From an uncultured Aquimarina sp. (GTDB taxonomy: Bacteria > Bacteroidota > Bacteroidia > Flavobacteriales > Flavobacteriaceae): a stretch of 64,000 nt of DNA. The position numbers and the translations under genes were made by a program. The notes beneath the pieces are model-generated. The model was not told the origin of the DNA. It made no database searches and saw only the letters and a program-made list of their open reading frames with translations. The stretch spans positions 529,622 through 593,621 of the forward strand of contig CANMDW010000003.1 of assembly GCA_947496705.1 (NCBI GenBank), given 5' to 3'. The number at the start of each line of letters is the position of its first letter. The first letter of the stretch is position 1. Positions 17,796-26,465 of this stretch are shown here, in pieces.

Positions 17796-18551
17796 ATGAA
17801 AACAGCATTAATCACAGGAGCCACCAGTGGCATCGGAAAATCCACGGCTATTGAATTAGCAAAACATAATATCAACCTCATCCTTTGCGGAAGAAGGCAA
17901 GACAGGTTGGATGTCTTACAAAATGAATTAAGTAAGACCGTAAAGGTGCATACCTTGTCTTTTGATGTGCGTGAGAAGGAGGAAGTCTTCAAAAAAATAG
18001 ATAGCCTTCCGCCTCATTTCAGCAATATTGATATCCTAATCAATAATGCCGGAAATGCACATGGCCTCGATCCTATACAAACCGGAAACCTGGACGATTG
18101 GGATGCGATGATCGATATTAATGTAAAAGGATTGCTCTATGTTTCTAAAGCGATAATCCCAAAGATGATTGCTCATGGGTCTGGTCATATTATTAATATT
18201 GGTTCTATTGCCGGAAAAGAGGTCTATCCCAACGGTAATGTCTACTGCGCCAGTAAGCATGCCGTAGATGCCATTAATAAAGGAATGCGTATAGATCTTA
18301 ATCCCTACGGAATCAGGGTGAGTGCTATTCATCCGGGATTGGTGGAGACAGAATTTAGCAATGTGCGGTTTAAAAATGATGACGAGCGAGCTGATAACGT
18401 CTATAAAGGTTTTGATCCTTTGACTCCCGAAGACATCGCAGATATCATTGCTTTTGTAGTAACCCGGCCCTATCATGTGAATATCGGAGATCTTGTGGTG
18501 TTCCCTACGGCGCAGGCCAATAGTACGATTGTAAACAAAAATTTTGTTTAA
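17796..18551 (+). CDS. SDR family NAD(P)-dependent oxidoreductase (YdfG-like)
   Basis: A 251-residue short-chain dehydrogenase. It has the TGATSGIG cofactor loop (7-14), NNAGNAHG, catalytic Ser in GSIAGKE, and the Tyr-x-x-x-Lys pair in VYCASKHA. The closing GDLVVFPTAQ region resembles the YdfG/serine 3-dehydrogenase subgroup, which reduces small hydroxy acids such as 3-hydroxypropionate/malonate semialdehyde or serine. The substrate is not provable from sequence. It is a stand-alone gene. Confidence 0.9.
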   Translation: MKTALITGATSGIGKSTAIELAKHNINLILCGRRQDRLDVLQNELSKTVKVHTLSFDVREKEEVFKKIDSLPPHFSNIDILINNAGNAHGLDPIQTGNLDDWDAMIDINVKGLLYVSKAIIPKMIAHGSGHIINIGSIAGKEVYPNGNVYCASKHAVDAINKGMRIDLNPYGIRVSAIHPGLVETEFSNVRFKNDDERADNVYKGFDPLTPEDIADIIAFVVTRPYHVNIGDLVVFPTAQANSTIVNKNFV

Positions 18552-18582
18552 TTGTTTATTTTCTATTTTTATTCTTTATTAA

Positions 18583-18954
18583 ATGGCACACTATACCTCA
18601 TTTGAAGAGTTAGAAATTTATAAATTAGCACCTAATCAATGTAATGAAGTATGGAAACTAATAATTTCTACTCCTCTTGGGAAGGATTACAAATTAAAAT
18701 AACAAATTAATGGGTCTTCAGGTTTTGTAATGGATAATATAGCCGAAGATTTTGGCAGAGGAGGAAACAAAGAGTTTATTATTTTTTTAGGGAATGCCAA
18801 AGGTTCTTGCTCAGAAACAAAAGCTCAATTGCAAAGGGCTTACGATAGAAATCATATTGGCGAATCTGCATACAGAAATTTAACTCAAAAAGCGCAAGAA
18901 TTAATTGACCCAATAGCCAAGTTTATTAATTATTTAGTGTTTGGTCGGAAATAG
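18583..18954 (+). pseudogene. Four-helix-bundle protein (S23-like family), broken by an in-frame stop
   Basis: The frame from ATG 18583 reads MAHYTSFEELEIYKLA... and is cut by TAA at 18700-18702. The same frame continues as QINGSSGFVMDNIAEDFGRG and on to NYLVFGRK and a TAG at 18954. Intact relatives of this family (TIGR02436, often found in rRNA introns or as free genes) read continuously through this point with L-x-x-Q-I-x-R-S-S-G-S-V-M-D-N-I-A-E-G-F-G. One stop codon thus splits an otherwise recognisable 123-codon gene. Internal re-initiation at the ATG at 18730 could make only the C-terminal 74 residues. The last codons overlap a repeat end. Confidence 0.8.
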
Positions 18955-19092
18955 GCGGTTTTTATAATTTGAATTATTTTTGATTTTCTTTTTTGACGCA
19001 GATGCCTTAGCATCAGGCGATAAAAAACAAATAAAAATAGCGTAAAAAGAAACAAATTTAATAGTGATATATTTCCAGCCAGACACTATTTA
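18931..19092. mobile_element. Candidate short inverted-repeat element (MITE-like), no ORF
   Basis: The left end (18931-18953, TATTTAGTGTTTGGTCGGAA plus ATA) and the right end (19070-19092) are inverted copies matching at 18 of 23 positions. The roughly 115-bp interior codes for nothing and contains smaller complementary pieces (GATGCCTTAGCATC; TTTTTTGACGC against GCGTAAAAAG), so the RNA or DNA could fold back. A third copy of the end lies alone at 2207-2239. I did not identify a clear target-site duplication. Confidence 0.5.
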
Positions 19093-19160
19093 AAAAACCC
19101 TGATAGAAAAGGCCCTAAGTTTGATTAATAAATAATAGAAATAACAAATAGAGAATAACC

Positions 19161-20297
19161 TTGATCAACAAACGCTTGCTTATAAAGAACCTACTGGCCC
19201 ATAATGACGAAAACAGTTTTTATGATAAGAAGCGTAAGCTCAATATTAGCGAGAAAGAAGGCAAAGCCAAATTCCTGAAACATATCTGTGCACTGGCCAA
19301 TTCGAATCCTAAAAACAACTCTTATATTGTGATTGGCGTCGAAGATGAAGATAATCAGATCGTTGGAGTAGATTTCTTCGATGACAGTAAAATCCAGAAT
19401 TTGGTGAACGCATACCTTAGTAATCCACCAATAGTATCCTATGAAAATATTCCATTCCCTCAATTGCCTTCAGATATAGTGGTAGGATTGGTAACGATTC
19501 GCCCGCAGGGAGGAAAACTATGCTCCCTTCGGAAGAATATCTGGAAGTATTATGGCGGCAGTGTCTTTTTTAGAGATGGCAGTATCAGTATGCCCAAAGT
19601 ATTTGATATTAAGATCAAAGATGTGAATTCTGAAATTGTGAGTGCTATCGAAAGTCACGCTCAAAATAATATAGAACTCACATTAGACGGGGTCTTCGAT
19701 TTTATGGCCTCCAGAAAAGATTATAGCCCCGCCTACAAGGTTTTTAAAGAATATTTTGTGGTTTGCTGGGCGGCAAGAGAAAAAAGAAAAAACGGAGAAA
19801 TATACTATTCGAGAGTCGATATTGAGCTTATCAATGAACACGTAAAACTGTTTTACTCAGAGTTGGATGAGGTAAGCATCTCATTAACCGACGATCAATT
19901 CAGGATTGTCGAATATGTACAATTGGGATTACACGACACCTATAACTATTATCCTTTGGAAGAAGTGGTGATCACCTTTAAAGACAATGCCAGCTATGAT
20001 ATTGAAAGTAAACTGCTTTTTGAGCCACCGCAATTTGACCGTAAAGTATTATATCACCTCTATAACAGCAATAATGTGCTTCTCGAAAAACTAAAGAACA
20101 AAACGCCCTTATCAAAAAATGACGAGAAAGACATTATCAACCTTCCGGCTACTTATTTGATTTGCTATTTTAATGACTTTAGCGAAGCAAAAGAAAAACT
20201 GGAAGAAGCAAAACCTTATTTAAAAATGTATGATGAAAATATATATTCACTTTATAAAGAAAGTATTCGCATTTTAAGAAAGGTACGATATAACTAG
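19161..20297 (+). CDS. AlbA_2/Schlafen-type ATP-binding-domain protein
   Basis: A 378-residue protein. The N-terminal half fits the AlbA_2 (Schlafen AAA-like) fold, with KFLKHICALANSNPKNNSYI, VIGVEDEDNQIVGV and PPIVSYENIPF followed by a strand ending in GGSVFFRDGS. The remainder (about 150-378) is not recognised. No ATG occurs in frame near the 5' end and a TAG lies just upstream (19149-19151), so I take TTG 19161 as the start. Proteins of this kind are scattered in accessory and defence-associated DNA. The neighbourhood (pseudogene, inverted-repeat element) fits an accessory locus. Confidence 0.7.
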   Translation: MINKRLLIKNLLAHNDENSFYDKKRKLNISEKEGKAKFLKHICALANSNPKNNSYIVIGVEDEDNQIVGVDFFDDSKIQNLVNAYLSNPPIVSYENIPFPQLPSDIVVGLVTIRPQGGKLCSLRKNIWKYYGGSVFFRDGSISMPKVFDIKIKDVNSEIVSAIESHAQNNIELTLDGVFDFMASRKDYSPAYKVFKEYFVVCWAAREKRKNGEIYYSRVDIELINEHVKLFYSELDEVSISLTDDQFRIVEYVQLGLHDTYNYYPLEEVVITFKDNASYDIESKLLFEPPQFDRKVLYHLYNSNNVLLEKLKNKTPLSKNDEKDIINLPATYLICYFNDFSEAKEKLEEAKPYLKMYDENIYSLYKESIRILRKVRYN

Positions 20298-20386
20298 TGT
20301 AGCATTATGAATTTTAAAGATAAAGTCAGTATGTTGAAAATTAAGACCCTAATCTGTCTTCAACCAAATAATAATTTAAATTAATA

Positions 20387-21115
20387 ATGAGCAGAACTTT
20401 GGTAATTGGAGATATGCACGGTGCGTTAAAAGCATTGAAACAAGTATTCGAAAAAGCAAAAATAACATCGCATGACACACTTATTTTTCTGGGAGATTAT
20501 GTAGACGGCTGGAGCGATAGTGCCGGGTTAGTTTCATTTTTAATTGAACTCAAAACATCCTGCAATTGTTTTTTTATCAGAGGAAATCACGATGACCTCT
20601 GTTATACCTGGCTTACTCAAAAAACCTATAAGCCCGAATGGATACAACACGGGGGGCAGGCAACAATAGATGCTTATGGCAAATTAACTCAAGAAGAGAT
20701 CGGGTTACACCTCACTTTTTATGAAAATCTTATCAATTATCATATAGACGATCAAAACCGTTTGTTTTTACATGCGGGATTTACGAATCTTCATGGCCCG
20801 CACCGAGAATATTTCAGTGAATTATTTTATTGGGATCGTACCTTATGGGAAACCGCCCTGGCGATAGACCCCAATCTCAAAAAAACCGATCTATACTATC
20901 CCAAACGATTACTGCTTTTTGAAGAAATCTATATTGGCCATACACCCGTTACCAGAATTAATCAAACGCAACCAGTACAAGCTGCCTGTGTTTGGAATAT
21001 CGATACCGGAGCTGCATTTAAAGGCCCGCTTACTGCTATGGATATCAATACCAAACAGTTTTGGCAAAGCGATCCTGTATATCAATTGTATCCCGATGAA
21101 AATGGAAGGAATTAA
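20387..21115 (+). CDS. Metallophosphatase (PPP-type serine/threonine phosphatase-like)
   Basis: A 242-residue calcineurin-like phosphoesterase. The metal and phosphate motifs appear in order: GDMHG (8-12), GDYVDGW (about 42-48), RGNHDD (about 65-70), HAGF (about 128) and GHTPV (about 188). The size and GDYVDG motif match bacterial PrpA/PrpB-like protein phosphatases or diadenosine tetraphosphatases. Which applies is not certain. It is cytoplasmic, with no operon partner. Confidence 0.88.
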   Translation: MSRTLVIGDMHGALKALKQVFEKAKITSHDTLIFLGDYVDGWSDSAGLVSFLIELKTSCNCFFIRGNHDDLCYTWLTQKTYKPEWIQHGGQATIDAYGKLTQEEIGLHLTFYENLINYHIDDQNRLFLHAGFTNLHGPHREYFSELFYWDRTLWETALAIDPNLKKTDLYYPKRLLLFEEIYIGHTPVTRINQTQPVQAACVWNIDTGAAFKGPLTAMDINTKQFWQSDPVYQLYPDENGRN

Positions 21116-21163
21116 TTGGTATTTCACAATTTAAAAATTTTGCAAATCAAAATAAAGAAAAAT

Positions 21164-21200
21164 GTCCCAACTTATTTAAAATTCAATAAATCGGGACTTC
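21164..21200 (+). terminator. Terminator-like hairpin after the phosphatase gene
   Basis: GTCCC..TTATT pairs with AATAA..GGGAC around an A-rich loop, about 50 bp after the stop codon. The T run after it is weak. Confidence 0.5.
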
Positions 21201-21364
21201 TGTTTATCTCTAAATGTGTACTTTAAGGCATTCTGCCCAGGAGTATGTTTGTCCCTCTCCTTTCTATTTTAAGTACTAGTATTTGGTTAATATTTCCCCT
21301 CTAGGGATGAAATTTTTGATTTCTCTCAACCCGACTAGGAGTTAGACAACTAAAAAAAGAACCG

Positions 21365-21967
21365 ATGAAACGAACATTAACAAATTTTAAGTATTTAAGA
21401 GCCCGTATGAAGTTCTTATTGCATCTTATTATCTTAACAATGACCTTACTATCTATCTCCTGTAGCGGTGACGATGGCCGTGATGGTATTGATGGCGAAA
21501 CCGGCCCGCAAGGACCTGCAGGACAAGATGGAAATGCCAATGTAATATCCACCGATTGGGTAGAATTTCAATCTGCGGTATGGGAAGATCTTGTCGATGA
21601 ATTTGAAGTGCCGACAAGAAATTACCCTGTTTCGGTGCCCGAGATTACACAAGAGATACTAGATTCTGGAACCATTCTGGTATACACCAAATTTTCGGGG
21701 ATTTTGGGTGAAGTTTTTCAATTACCCATACTTGCACAAAATCAGGTTCTTAGATATTCAACCGGTATATCCCGAATTACCATAAAGTATAGTAATCTCA
21801 ATAGTATTGGTGATCCGGGAACTTTTGGAGCTCCCGATTCTGGAAACACTTTTTATAGATTTATAATCATTCCTTCAACGACCTCCACAACAGCATCTCT
21901 TGATCTTGAAAGAGTAGATACCAATAATTTCTATGCAGTAGCCACTCATTTTGGCTTAGCGTATTAG
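21365..21967 (+). CDS. Lipoprotein with collagen-like G-X-Y tract, copy 1
   Basis: A 200-residue protein. A type II signal sequence (internal Met at residue 15 possible as start, 21407) ends in LLSISC with the lipidated Cys33. It is followed directly by seven G-X-Y triplets (GDDGRDGIDGETGPQGPAGQ) and then a beta-rich domain starting NANVISTDWVEF. It belongs to a tandem family with the genes at 22109 and 22875. Bacteroidota often carry collagen-like tracts as a stalk between lipid anchor and globular domain. The function of the globular domain is unknown. Confidence 0.75.
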   Translation: MKRTLTNFKYLRARMKFLLHLIILTMTLLSISCSGDDGRDGIDGETGPQGPAGQDGNANVISTDWVEFQSAVWEDLVDEFEVPTRNYPVSVPEITQEILDSGTILVYTKFSGILGEVFQLPILAQNQVLRYSTGISRITIKYSNLNSIGDPGTFGAPDSGNTFYRFIIIPSTTSTTASLDLERVDTNNFYAVATHFGLAY

Positions 21968-21987
21968 CAGAACTTAATATTCAGAAA

Positions 21988-22023
21988 AGCCCGCAGTATA
22001 CAAATTATATTGTGGGTTTTTTG
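21988..22023 (+). terminator. Rho-independent terminator after lipoprotein copy 1
   Basis: CCCGCAGTATA pairs with ATATTGTGGG, followed by TTTTTT. Confidence 0.8.
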
Positions 22024-22108
22024 CCCTCCTGTTTTCAACTTTTCTGCAGTAAGATGTTTACCTCTACATGCTCTCAAACACAAAGGGTAAATCATAAAAC
22101 TTAGAATA

Positions 22109-22594
22109 ATGAAAACAAAAATGAAATTTTTACTGTATGCAATCATGGCTTTTGCCATAGTATTTACTTCCTGCGATGGCGAAGATGGTTCCAATGGGAT
22201 TGATGGGGCCATTGGCCTGCAAGGACCGGCTGGTACGGCCGGACAAGATGGAAATGCCAATGTAGTCTCAGTACTCCTTGAAAATCAAACGATAAAAAAA
22301 GGACAAAACATTTTTGAGATACCCGAACTCACCCAGGAAATTGCAGATAGCGGTTTGGTGTATGTCTACGGAAGAGGAGCTAATCCGGATGATCTGGCCT
22401 GGGTACCACTTCCCAATTTTGACAACGGCGTATTACAAGGCTACATTGAAAAAATTGATGTTGGCAAGGTCTTTTTACAGGCAACCAATGCAGATACAGG
22501 AGTAAGCCTGCGGTTTGTTTTGGTTGAAGGTACGATAAAAAGTAGTATCGATTTTTCCAATTTTGAAGCGGTTAAGGCCTATTACAATCTTTAA
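22109..22594 (+). CDS. Lipoprotein with collagen-like G-X-Y tract, copy 2
   Basis: A 161-residue paralogue. The signal sequence MKTKMKFLLYAIMAFAIVFT is followed by SC (lipobox, Cys22), then GEDGSNGIDGAIGLQGPAGT with one interruption, then GQDGNANVVSVLLENQ. The C-terminal domain (ITxEIADSGLVYVYGRG-like) parallels copy 1 (EILDSGTILVYTKFSG). It has its own upstream leader, partly duplicated at 22668-22740, and its own terminator, so each copy is a separate transcription unit. Confidence 0.75.
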   Translation: MKTKMKFLLYAIMAFAIVFTSCDGEDGSNGIDGAIGLQGPAGTAGQDGNANVVSVLLENQTIKKGQNIFEIPELTQEIADSGLVYVYGRGANPDDLAWVPLPNFDNGVLQGYIEKIDVGKVFLQATNADTGVSLRFVLVEGTIKSSIDFSNFEAVKAYYNL

Positions 22595-22618
22595 TTTCAA
22601 AATACTCAACAAGTTATA

Positions 22619-22651
22619 CCCCTTTATTTACAATAAATAAGGGGGTTTTTT
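22619..22651 (+). terminator. Rho-independent terminator after lipoprotein copy 2
   Basis: CCCCTTTATTT pairs with ATAAATAAGGGGG, with a six-T tail. Confidence 0.8.
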
Positions 22652-22667
22652 GATCTTATTTCTACTT

Positions 22668-22874
22668 TTCTGCAGTAAAAATGTTTACCTCTTCATACTC
22701 TTGCACACAAAGGGTAAATCATAAAACTTAAAATAATGAAACGAACATTAAGAAATTTAAAAATTACTTCACAAAAGGAGATGTTTAAATTTCTTAATGA
22801 GAGAGCGTAGCGATTACATGCGTTCTTAATTTTTTAATTCATTTAATTTCAATTAATTAAAAACATTTAAACGA
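22668..22874 (+). pseudogene. Duplicated leader plus N-terminal remnant of a collagen-like lipoprotein gene
   Basis: 22668-22740 repeats, with few changes, the DNA in front of copy 2 (22037-22110; both contain CTTTTCTGCAGTAA and CACAAAGGGTAAATCATAAA). It is followed at 22737 by ATG and 24 codons (MKRTLRNLKITSQKEMFKFL) that match the N-terminus of copy 1 (MKRTLTNFKYL...MKFLL) and then stop at TAG 22811. This looks like the stump of a deleted family member left in front of copy 3. A translated leader peptide is a less likely reading. Confidence 0.5.
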
Positions 22875-23414
22875 ATGAAAACAACAAAATTTTTACTGTA
22901 TGCAATCATGGCTTTTGCCATAGTACTTACTTCTTGTGATGGCGAAGATGGTTCTAACGGACTAGACGGGGCTATCGGTCCGGCAGGTCCTGCCGGACAA
23001 GATGGTGTTAATGGAATTGATGGAACCGATGGGAATGCCAATGTCATCGTATCAGACTGGATACCCACCAATTTTGGAAATGTAGCCTCTCCACTGGCGT
23101 TTTTTGATATTACCGATGAAAAAATTACTCCCGAAAGCACCAATAATGCTGCAATTCTTGCTTTTGGAAGAAATGGAAGTGTCATATCCAGTATTCCTAT
23201 CATAGGTGTTAACCAAGGGTATATTTTCTCTGTAGATGCCAGCAACAATATCATTAGATTTGCAGCTTTTACATTAGACGGCACCAATGAGGTGTTTAGC
23301 GCATTTGCCGAAGTACAGTTTGTCATCATTCCTTCGGCAGACACCATAGCCAAATCTGCAGTAGATTTTACCGATTATCAATCATTAAAAACATATTATA
23401 ATTTGATCGATTAG
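22875..23414 (+). CDS. Lipoprotein with collagen-like G-X-Y tract, copy 3
   Basis: A 179-residue paralogue with an almost identical signal peptide to copy 2 (KFLLYAIMAFAIVLTSC). The G-X-Y tract is the longest of the three, nine to ten triplets with GPAGPAGQDGVNGIDGTDG at its end, and leads into NANVIVSDWIPTNF. The globular domain includes DEKITPESTNNAAILAFGRN and ends TDYQSLKTYYNLID, like the end of copy 2 (FEAVKAYYNL). Confidence 0.75.
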   Translation: MKTTKFLLYAIMAFAIVLTSCDGEDGSNGLDGAIGPAGPAGQDGVNGIDGTDGNANVIVSDWIPTNFGNVASPLAFFDITDEKITPESTNNAAILAFGRNGSVISSIPIIGVNQGYIFSVDASNNIIRFAAFTLDGTNEVFSAFAEVQFVIIPSADTIAKSAVDFTDYQSLKTYYNLID

Positions 23415-23443
23415 TCAAGACGAGTTCACTTTATCTCCAAATT

Positions 23444-23474
23444 CCCAATAGTATGTGACACTATTGGGGATTTT
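23444..23474 (+). terminator. Rho-independent terminator after lipoprotein copy 3
   Basis: CCCAATAGT pairs with ACTATTGGG, followed by GATTTTATTT. Confidence 0.7.
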
Positions 23475-23551
23475 ATTTGGTTTTCTCTCAAAAATTTTTC
23501 ATAAACCGTTCTATTTTGTAGCTTTAGGACACAAAATTAAAATACACCGCT

Positions 23552-24688
23552 ATGGGACTTTTTGACGAAATAAAGAAAAAAATAAGTAACGAATTTATAG
23601 ATATTGTAGAATGGTTGGATTCTTCCGAAGATACCATTGTACACCGTTTTGAACGTTACCAAAACGAAATAAAAAACAATGCGCAGCTCATTGTAAGAGA
23701 AGGGCAAACCGCTGTGTTTATAAATGAAGGGCAACTGGCCGATGTGTTTACAGCAGGCACCTATACCCTCAACACACAAAATTTACCTGTTTTAACTACG
23801 CTAAAAGGTTGGAAATATGGTTTTAACAGCCCCTTTAAAGCCGAAGTATATTTTGTAAACACCCATTTGTTCACCGATGAAAAATGGGGAACCAAAAACC
23901 CAATCACACTCAATGACGATCGTTTTGGATTGGTCGAGATCAGAGCTTTTGGCACCTATGCCTTTAAAATCAATGATCCCGGAAAATTTATCGTTGATGT
24001 GGTAGGAACCGATGCCAATTTTACCAATTTTGAGATCAACGAACACCTAAAGAGTTTGATCTCTACCCGTTTTACCGATACTGTTGGTGAAGCCAACTTA
24101 CCGATTGAATTATATGCTGCCAATACTACGGAATTATCTGAAACCTGCCTGGAAGTCATGCAGCCGGAATTTAATTCTGTAGGGATTTCTCTCGAAAAAT
24201 TCTTTATCGAAAATGTATCGATGCCGGAAGAACTGAAAAAAGAGATTTTTGAGTACAGCCGTATCGATAAGCTGGACCTGGATAAATTGACCAAATTCAA
24301 GACCGCCAAAGCTATTGAGGCTGCCGCTGCCAATGAAGGCGGTACTGCAGGTGCCGGAATGGGCATGGGAATGGGATTTGTACTCGCACAACAAATGGGT
24401 GGCATGATGAATCCTATGGCAGGGCAACAGCCGGTAGCGGTGCAACAAAATACTACTGTCCCGCCACCGCCATTACCTGTACAAGTGCAGTATTTTTATG
24501 CACATAACGCACAACAATCGGGCCCGGTAACTTTTGATCAGTTAAAAGCCCTGTTTGCCAATAGAACTATTAACAAAGATTCATTAATCTGGAAACAAGG
24601 AATGGCCAATTGGACCGCACTGAAGGATGTTGAAGAACTAAAATCGTTTCTTGGCGGAAATACTCCTCCGCCATTGCCGGGAGCTTAA
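23552..24688 (+). CDS. SPFH-domain protein with C-terminal GYF_2 domain (YdjI-like)
   Basis: A 378-residue protein. Residues about 1-260 form an SPFH/band-7-like 'virion core protein' domain (MGLFDEIKKKISNEFIDIVE; LIVREGQTAVFINEGQLADV). A Gly/Met/Ala-rich linker follows (about 265-310), then a proline patch (PPPPLPVQV) and a GYF_2 domain (about 313-372; FYAHNAQQSGPVTFDQLKAL ... WKQGMANWTAL). The family is thought to act in membrane-associated assemblies, and GYF_2 domains bind proline-rich peptides. The zinc-ribbon gene follows 53 bp downstream. SPFH/YdjI proteins are commonly paired with zinc-ribbon proteins. Confidence 0.85.
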   Translation: MGLFDEIKKKISNEFIDIVEWLDSSEDTIVHRFERYQNEIKNNAQLIVREGQTAVFINEGQLADVFTAGTYTLNTQNLPVLTTLKGWKYGFNSPFKAEVYFVNTHLFTDEKWGTKNPITLNDDRFGLVEIRAFGTYAFKINDPGKFIVDVVGTDANFTNFEINEHLKSLISTRFTDTVGEANLPIELYAANTTELSETCLEVMQPEFNSVGISLEKFFIENVSMPEELKKEIFEYSRIDKLDLDKLTKFKTAKAIEAAAANEGGTAGAGMGMGMGFVLAQQMGGMMNPMAGQQPVAVQQNTTVPPPPLPVQVQYFYAHNAQQSGPVTFDQLKALFANRTINKDSLIWKQGMANWTALKDVEELKSFLGGNTPPPLPGA

Positions 24689-24741
24689 AATTATTTCGTT
24701 TATATTCAGGAGATCCCCGCATTCGCCGGGATGATAATTAT

Positions 24742-25845
24742 ATGGAAGAACAAAAAAAAGCGGTTTCCGAACAAAAGAAATCCTGTACCAATTGTGGTGC
24801 CGAATTAACATATAAACCCGGTACTACAGCAATCACCTGTGCCTATTGCGGACATCATGAAACGATTCTGCAAGATCAGGATGGTTTTAAAGAGCTGGCA
24901 CTGAAACCGTATCTGGATGAAATGGGAGCGCAATCCCACTCTGAAGAAATCGTGATGCTGCACTGCAAAAACTGTGGTGCCAATCAGCATATCGAAGAAC
25001 ACTACAAATCCTTGCACTGTGTGTATTGCACCATGCCTTTGATTGTAGAAGATGCTTACAAAGAGGATTGGATCTTGCCGGGGGCCGTGCTTCCTTTCCA
25101 GTTTGATCAAAAAAAATCACATCAGTTATTTTCTAAATGGGTAAAAGGGCTGTGGTTTGCCCCCAATAATCTGAAAAAAGCAGCGTTAGACCCTCAAAAT
25201 ACCAAAGGATTGTATTTGCCCTACTGGACTTTTGATGCACAACTATATGCCAATTATACCGGGCAACGAGGCACGTATTATTATGTAAGTGTGCCTTATA
25301 CCACTACGGTAAATGGCAAAACGGTAACCCGAATGCGACAACAACGCAGAACCCGATGGACTCCGGTGAGTGGAAGCGTACAGGGATTTGTTGATGATAC
25401 ACTGATCAAGGCTTCGCATCAACGTAAAAACCTGATCCCAAAGAAAATTTCTAACTGGAACCTGGAAGCTCTGCAACCTTTTAACACTGGTTTTTTGGCT
25501 GGTTTTGTTACCGAAAAATATACTATCCCCTTAAAAGATGGACATCTGGCTTCTACCAAAGAAGCAGAACTCATTGCAAAATCATGGGCACGAAGGGATA
25601 TTGGAGGGGATACTCAAAGAGTTCAGAGTATTGATATGCGTTTAAGTGATGAAACTTTTAAGCATATTTTGCTTCCGGTGTATGTGAGTGCCTATCGTTT
25701 TCATGACAAAAAATACAATTTCTTTATCAATGGCCAAACGGGAACCATATCCGGAAGCCGGCCTTATTCTTTCTGGAAAATATTCTTCCTAGTTTTATGT
25801 ATTGTTGCTGTTGTTCTTATCATCGTATGGTTATCAAACAAATAG
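24742..25845 (+). CDS. Zinc-ribbon membrane-anchored protein (TFIIB-type zinc finger)
   Basis: A 367-residue protein with two four-Cys zinc ribbons (Cys15/18/33/36 and Cys75/78/93/96), a long middle region with aromatic-rich GLYLPYWTFDAQLYANYTGQ, and a C-terminal membrane helix (about 344-364; ending VVLIIVWLSNK). Databases often label relatives as PriA-like 'replication restart DNA helicase', but no helicase motifs are present here. It probably works with the upstream SPFH-GYF protein. A decayed piece of a second copy lies at 63130-63271. Confidence 0.8.
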   Translation: MEEQKKAVSEQKKSCTNCGAELTYKPGTTAITCAYCGHHETILQDQDGFKELALKPYLDEMGAQSHSEEIVMLHCKNCGANQHIEEHYKSLHCVYCTMPLIVEDAYKEDWILPGAVLPFQFDQKKSHQLFSKWVKGLWFAPNNLKKAALDPQNTKGLYLPYWTFDAQLYANYTGQRGTYYYVSVPYTTTVNGKTVTRMRQQRRTRWTPVSGSVQGFVDDTLIKASHQRKNLIPKKISNWNLEALQPFNTGFLAGFVTEKYTIPLKDGHLASTKEAELIAKSWARRDIGGDTQRVQSIDMRLSDETFKHILLPVYVSAYRFHDKKYNFFINGQTGTISGSRPYSFWKIFFLVLCIVAVVLIIVWLSNK

Positions 25846-25880
25846 GGAGTTGTTTACAAGAAACAACTCCCAAAAAAAAT
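25845..25880 (+). terminator. Terminator after the zinc-ribbon gene
   Basis: GGGAGTTGTTT pairs perfectly with AAACAACTCCC around ACAAG, followed by an A-rich stretch. The hairpin begins at the last base of the TAG stop codon. Confidence 0.7.
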
Positions 25881-25962
25881 CTAATCCTTACTCACTAAGG
25901 CTTAAAAAAAATAACAAGAGTCAGACATCAACTCTTTTCTTATATACTTTTAACCGTCATTA

Positions 25963-26205
25963 TTATATCCACAAAAAAACAACAAGGGCCAATATAACAG
26001 TCGTCAACGTGGTCCAGGCCACGGCATTGCGTTCTTTAATTATGGTAATAATAGTAAGGATGAGTCCAACTACTATCGCCGGAAGCGTATATTCCCACCC
26101 TGCCTGAGTTCCGTACATTCCTTTGTACATAAAAGCAAAAAGATTGATCGTGATCGCAATACTTCCTATTACCTCATTTTTCCGTTTTATTTCTTCTGTT
26201 TCCAT
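25963..26205 (-). CDS. Small membrane protein, unknown
   Basis: An 80-residue protein with three hydrophobic stretches (about 12-27, 38-56 and 62-80) and a charged N-terminus (METEEIKRKNEV). No family is recognised. It lies about 260 bp downstream of a family-type promoter (26466-26531) and a decayed adhesin remnant, so it may be expressed from that promoter. Confidence 0.5.
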   Translation of the reverse strand: METEEIKRKNEVIGSIAITINLFAFMYKGMYGTQAGWEYTLPAIVVGLILTIITIIKERNAVAWTTLTTVILALVVFLWI

Positions 26206-26247
26206 GGGGATATGGATACTATTTCCAATTACTGATATTTTTTAAAC

Positions 26248-26465
26248 TATTTCCTAATCGCCATCAAACCGTAATGACAGATCTCTTCCTACAAAAATTC
26301 ATTCATTAGATGCTTTATCTCCTGGGATCCAATCTGAATTATTCGATAGTACTTTTTGATTTTCAATACTGGTTATCTGATGTGATATCTATTCTTTAAA
26401 TGCTTCCATTTCTTTTGTGAATTGCAGGTTTGTTATTTTGAGTTTTTATGGTTTATTGCTGAATA
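26248..26465 (-). pseudogene. Decayed remnant of a 17-residue-repeat adhesin gene
   Basis: The left end reads CTATTTCCTAATCGCCATCA, close to the last codons of the intact paralogue (CTATTTCTTAATCACCATCT). The right end carries the family promoter. No open frame connects them. It appears to be a family copy that lost nearly all its coding sequence. Confidence 0.45.

Noticed and set aside
24742..25845. PriA-like helicase function for the zinc-ribbon protein
   Set aside because: Only the cysteine ribbons resemble PriA. No Walker or helicase motifs are present and the protein ends in a membrane anchor.
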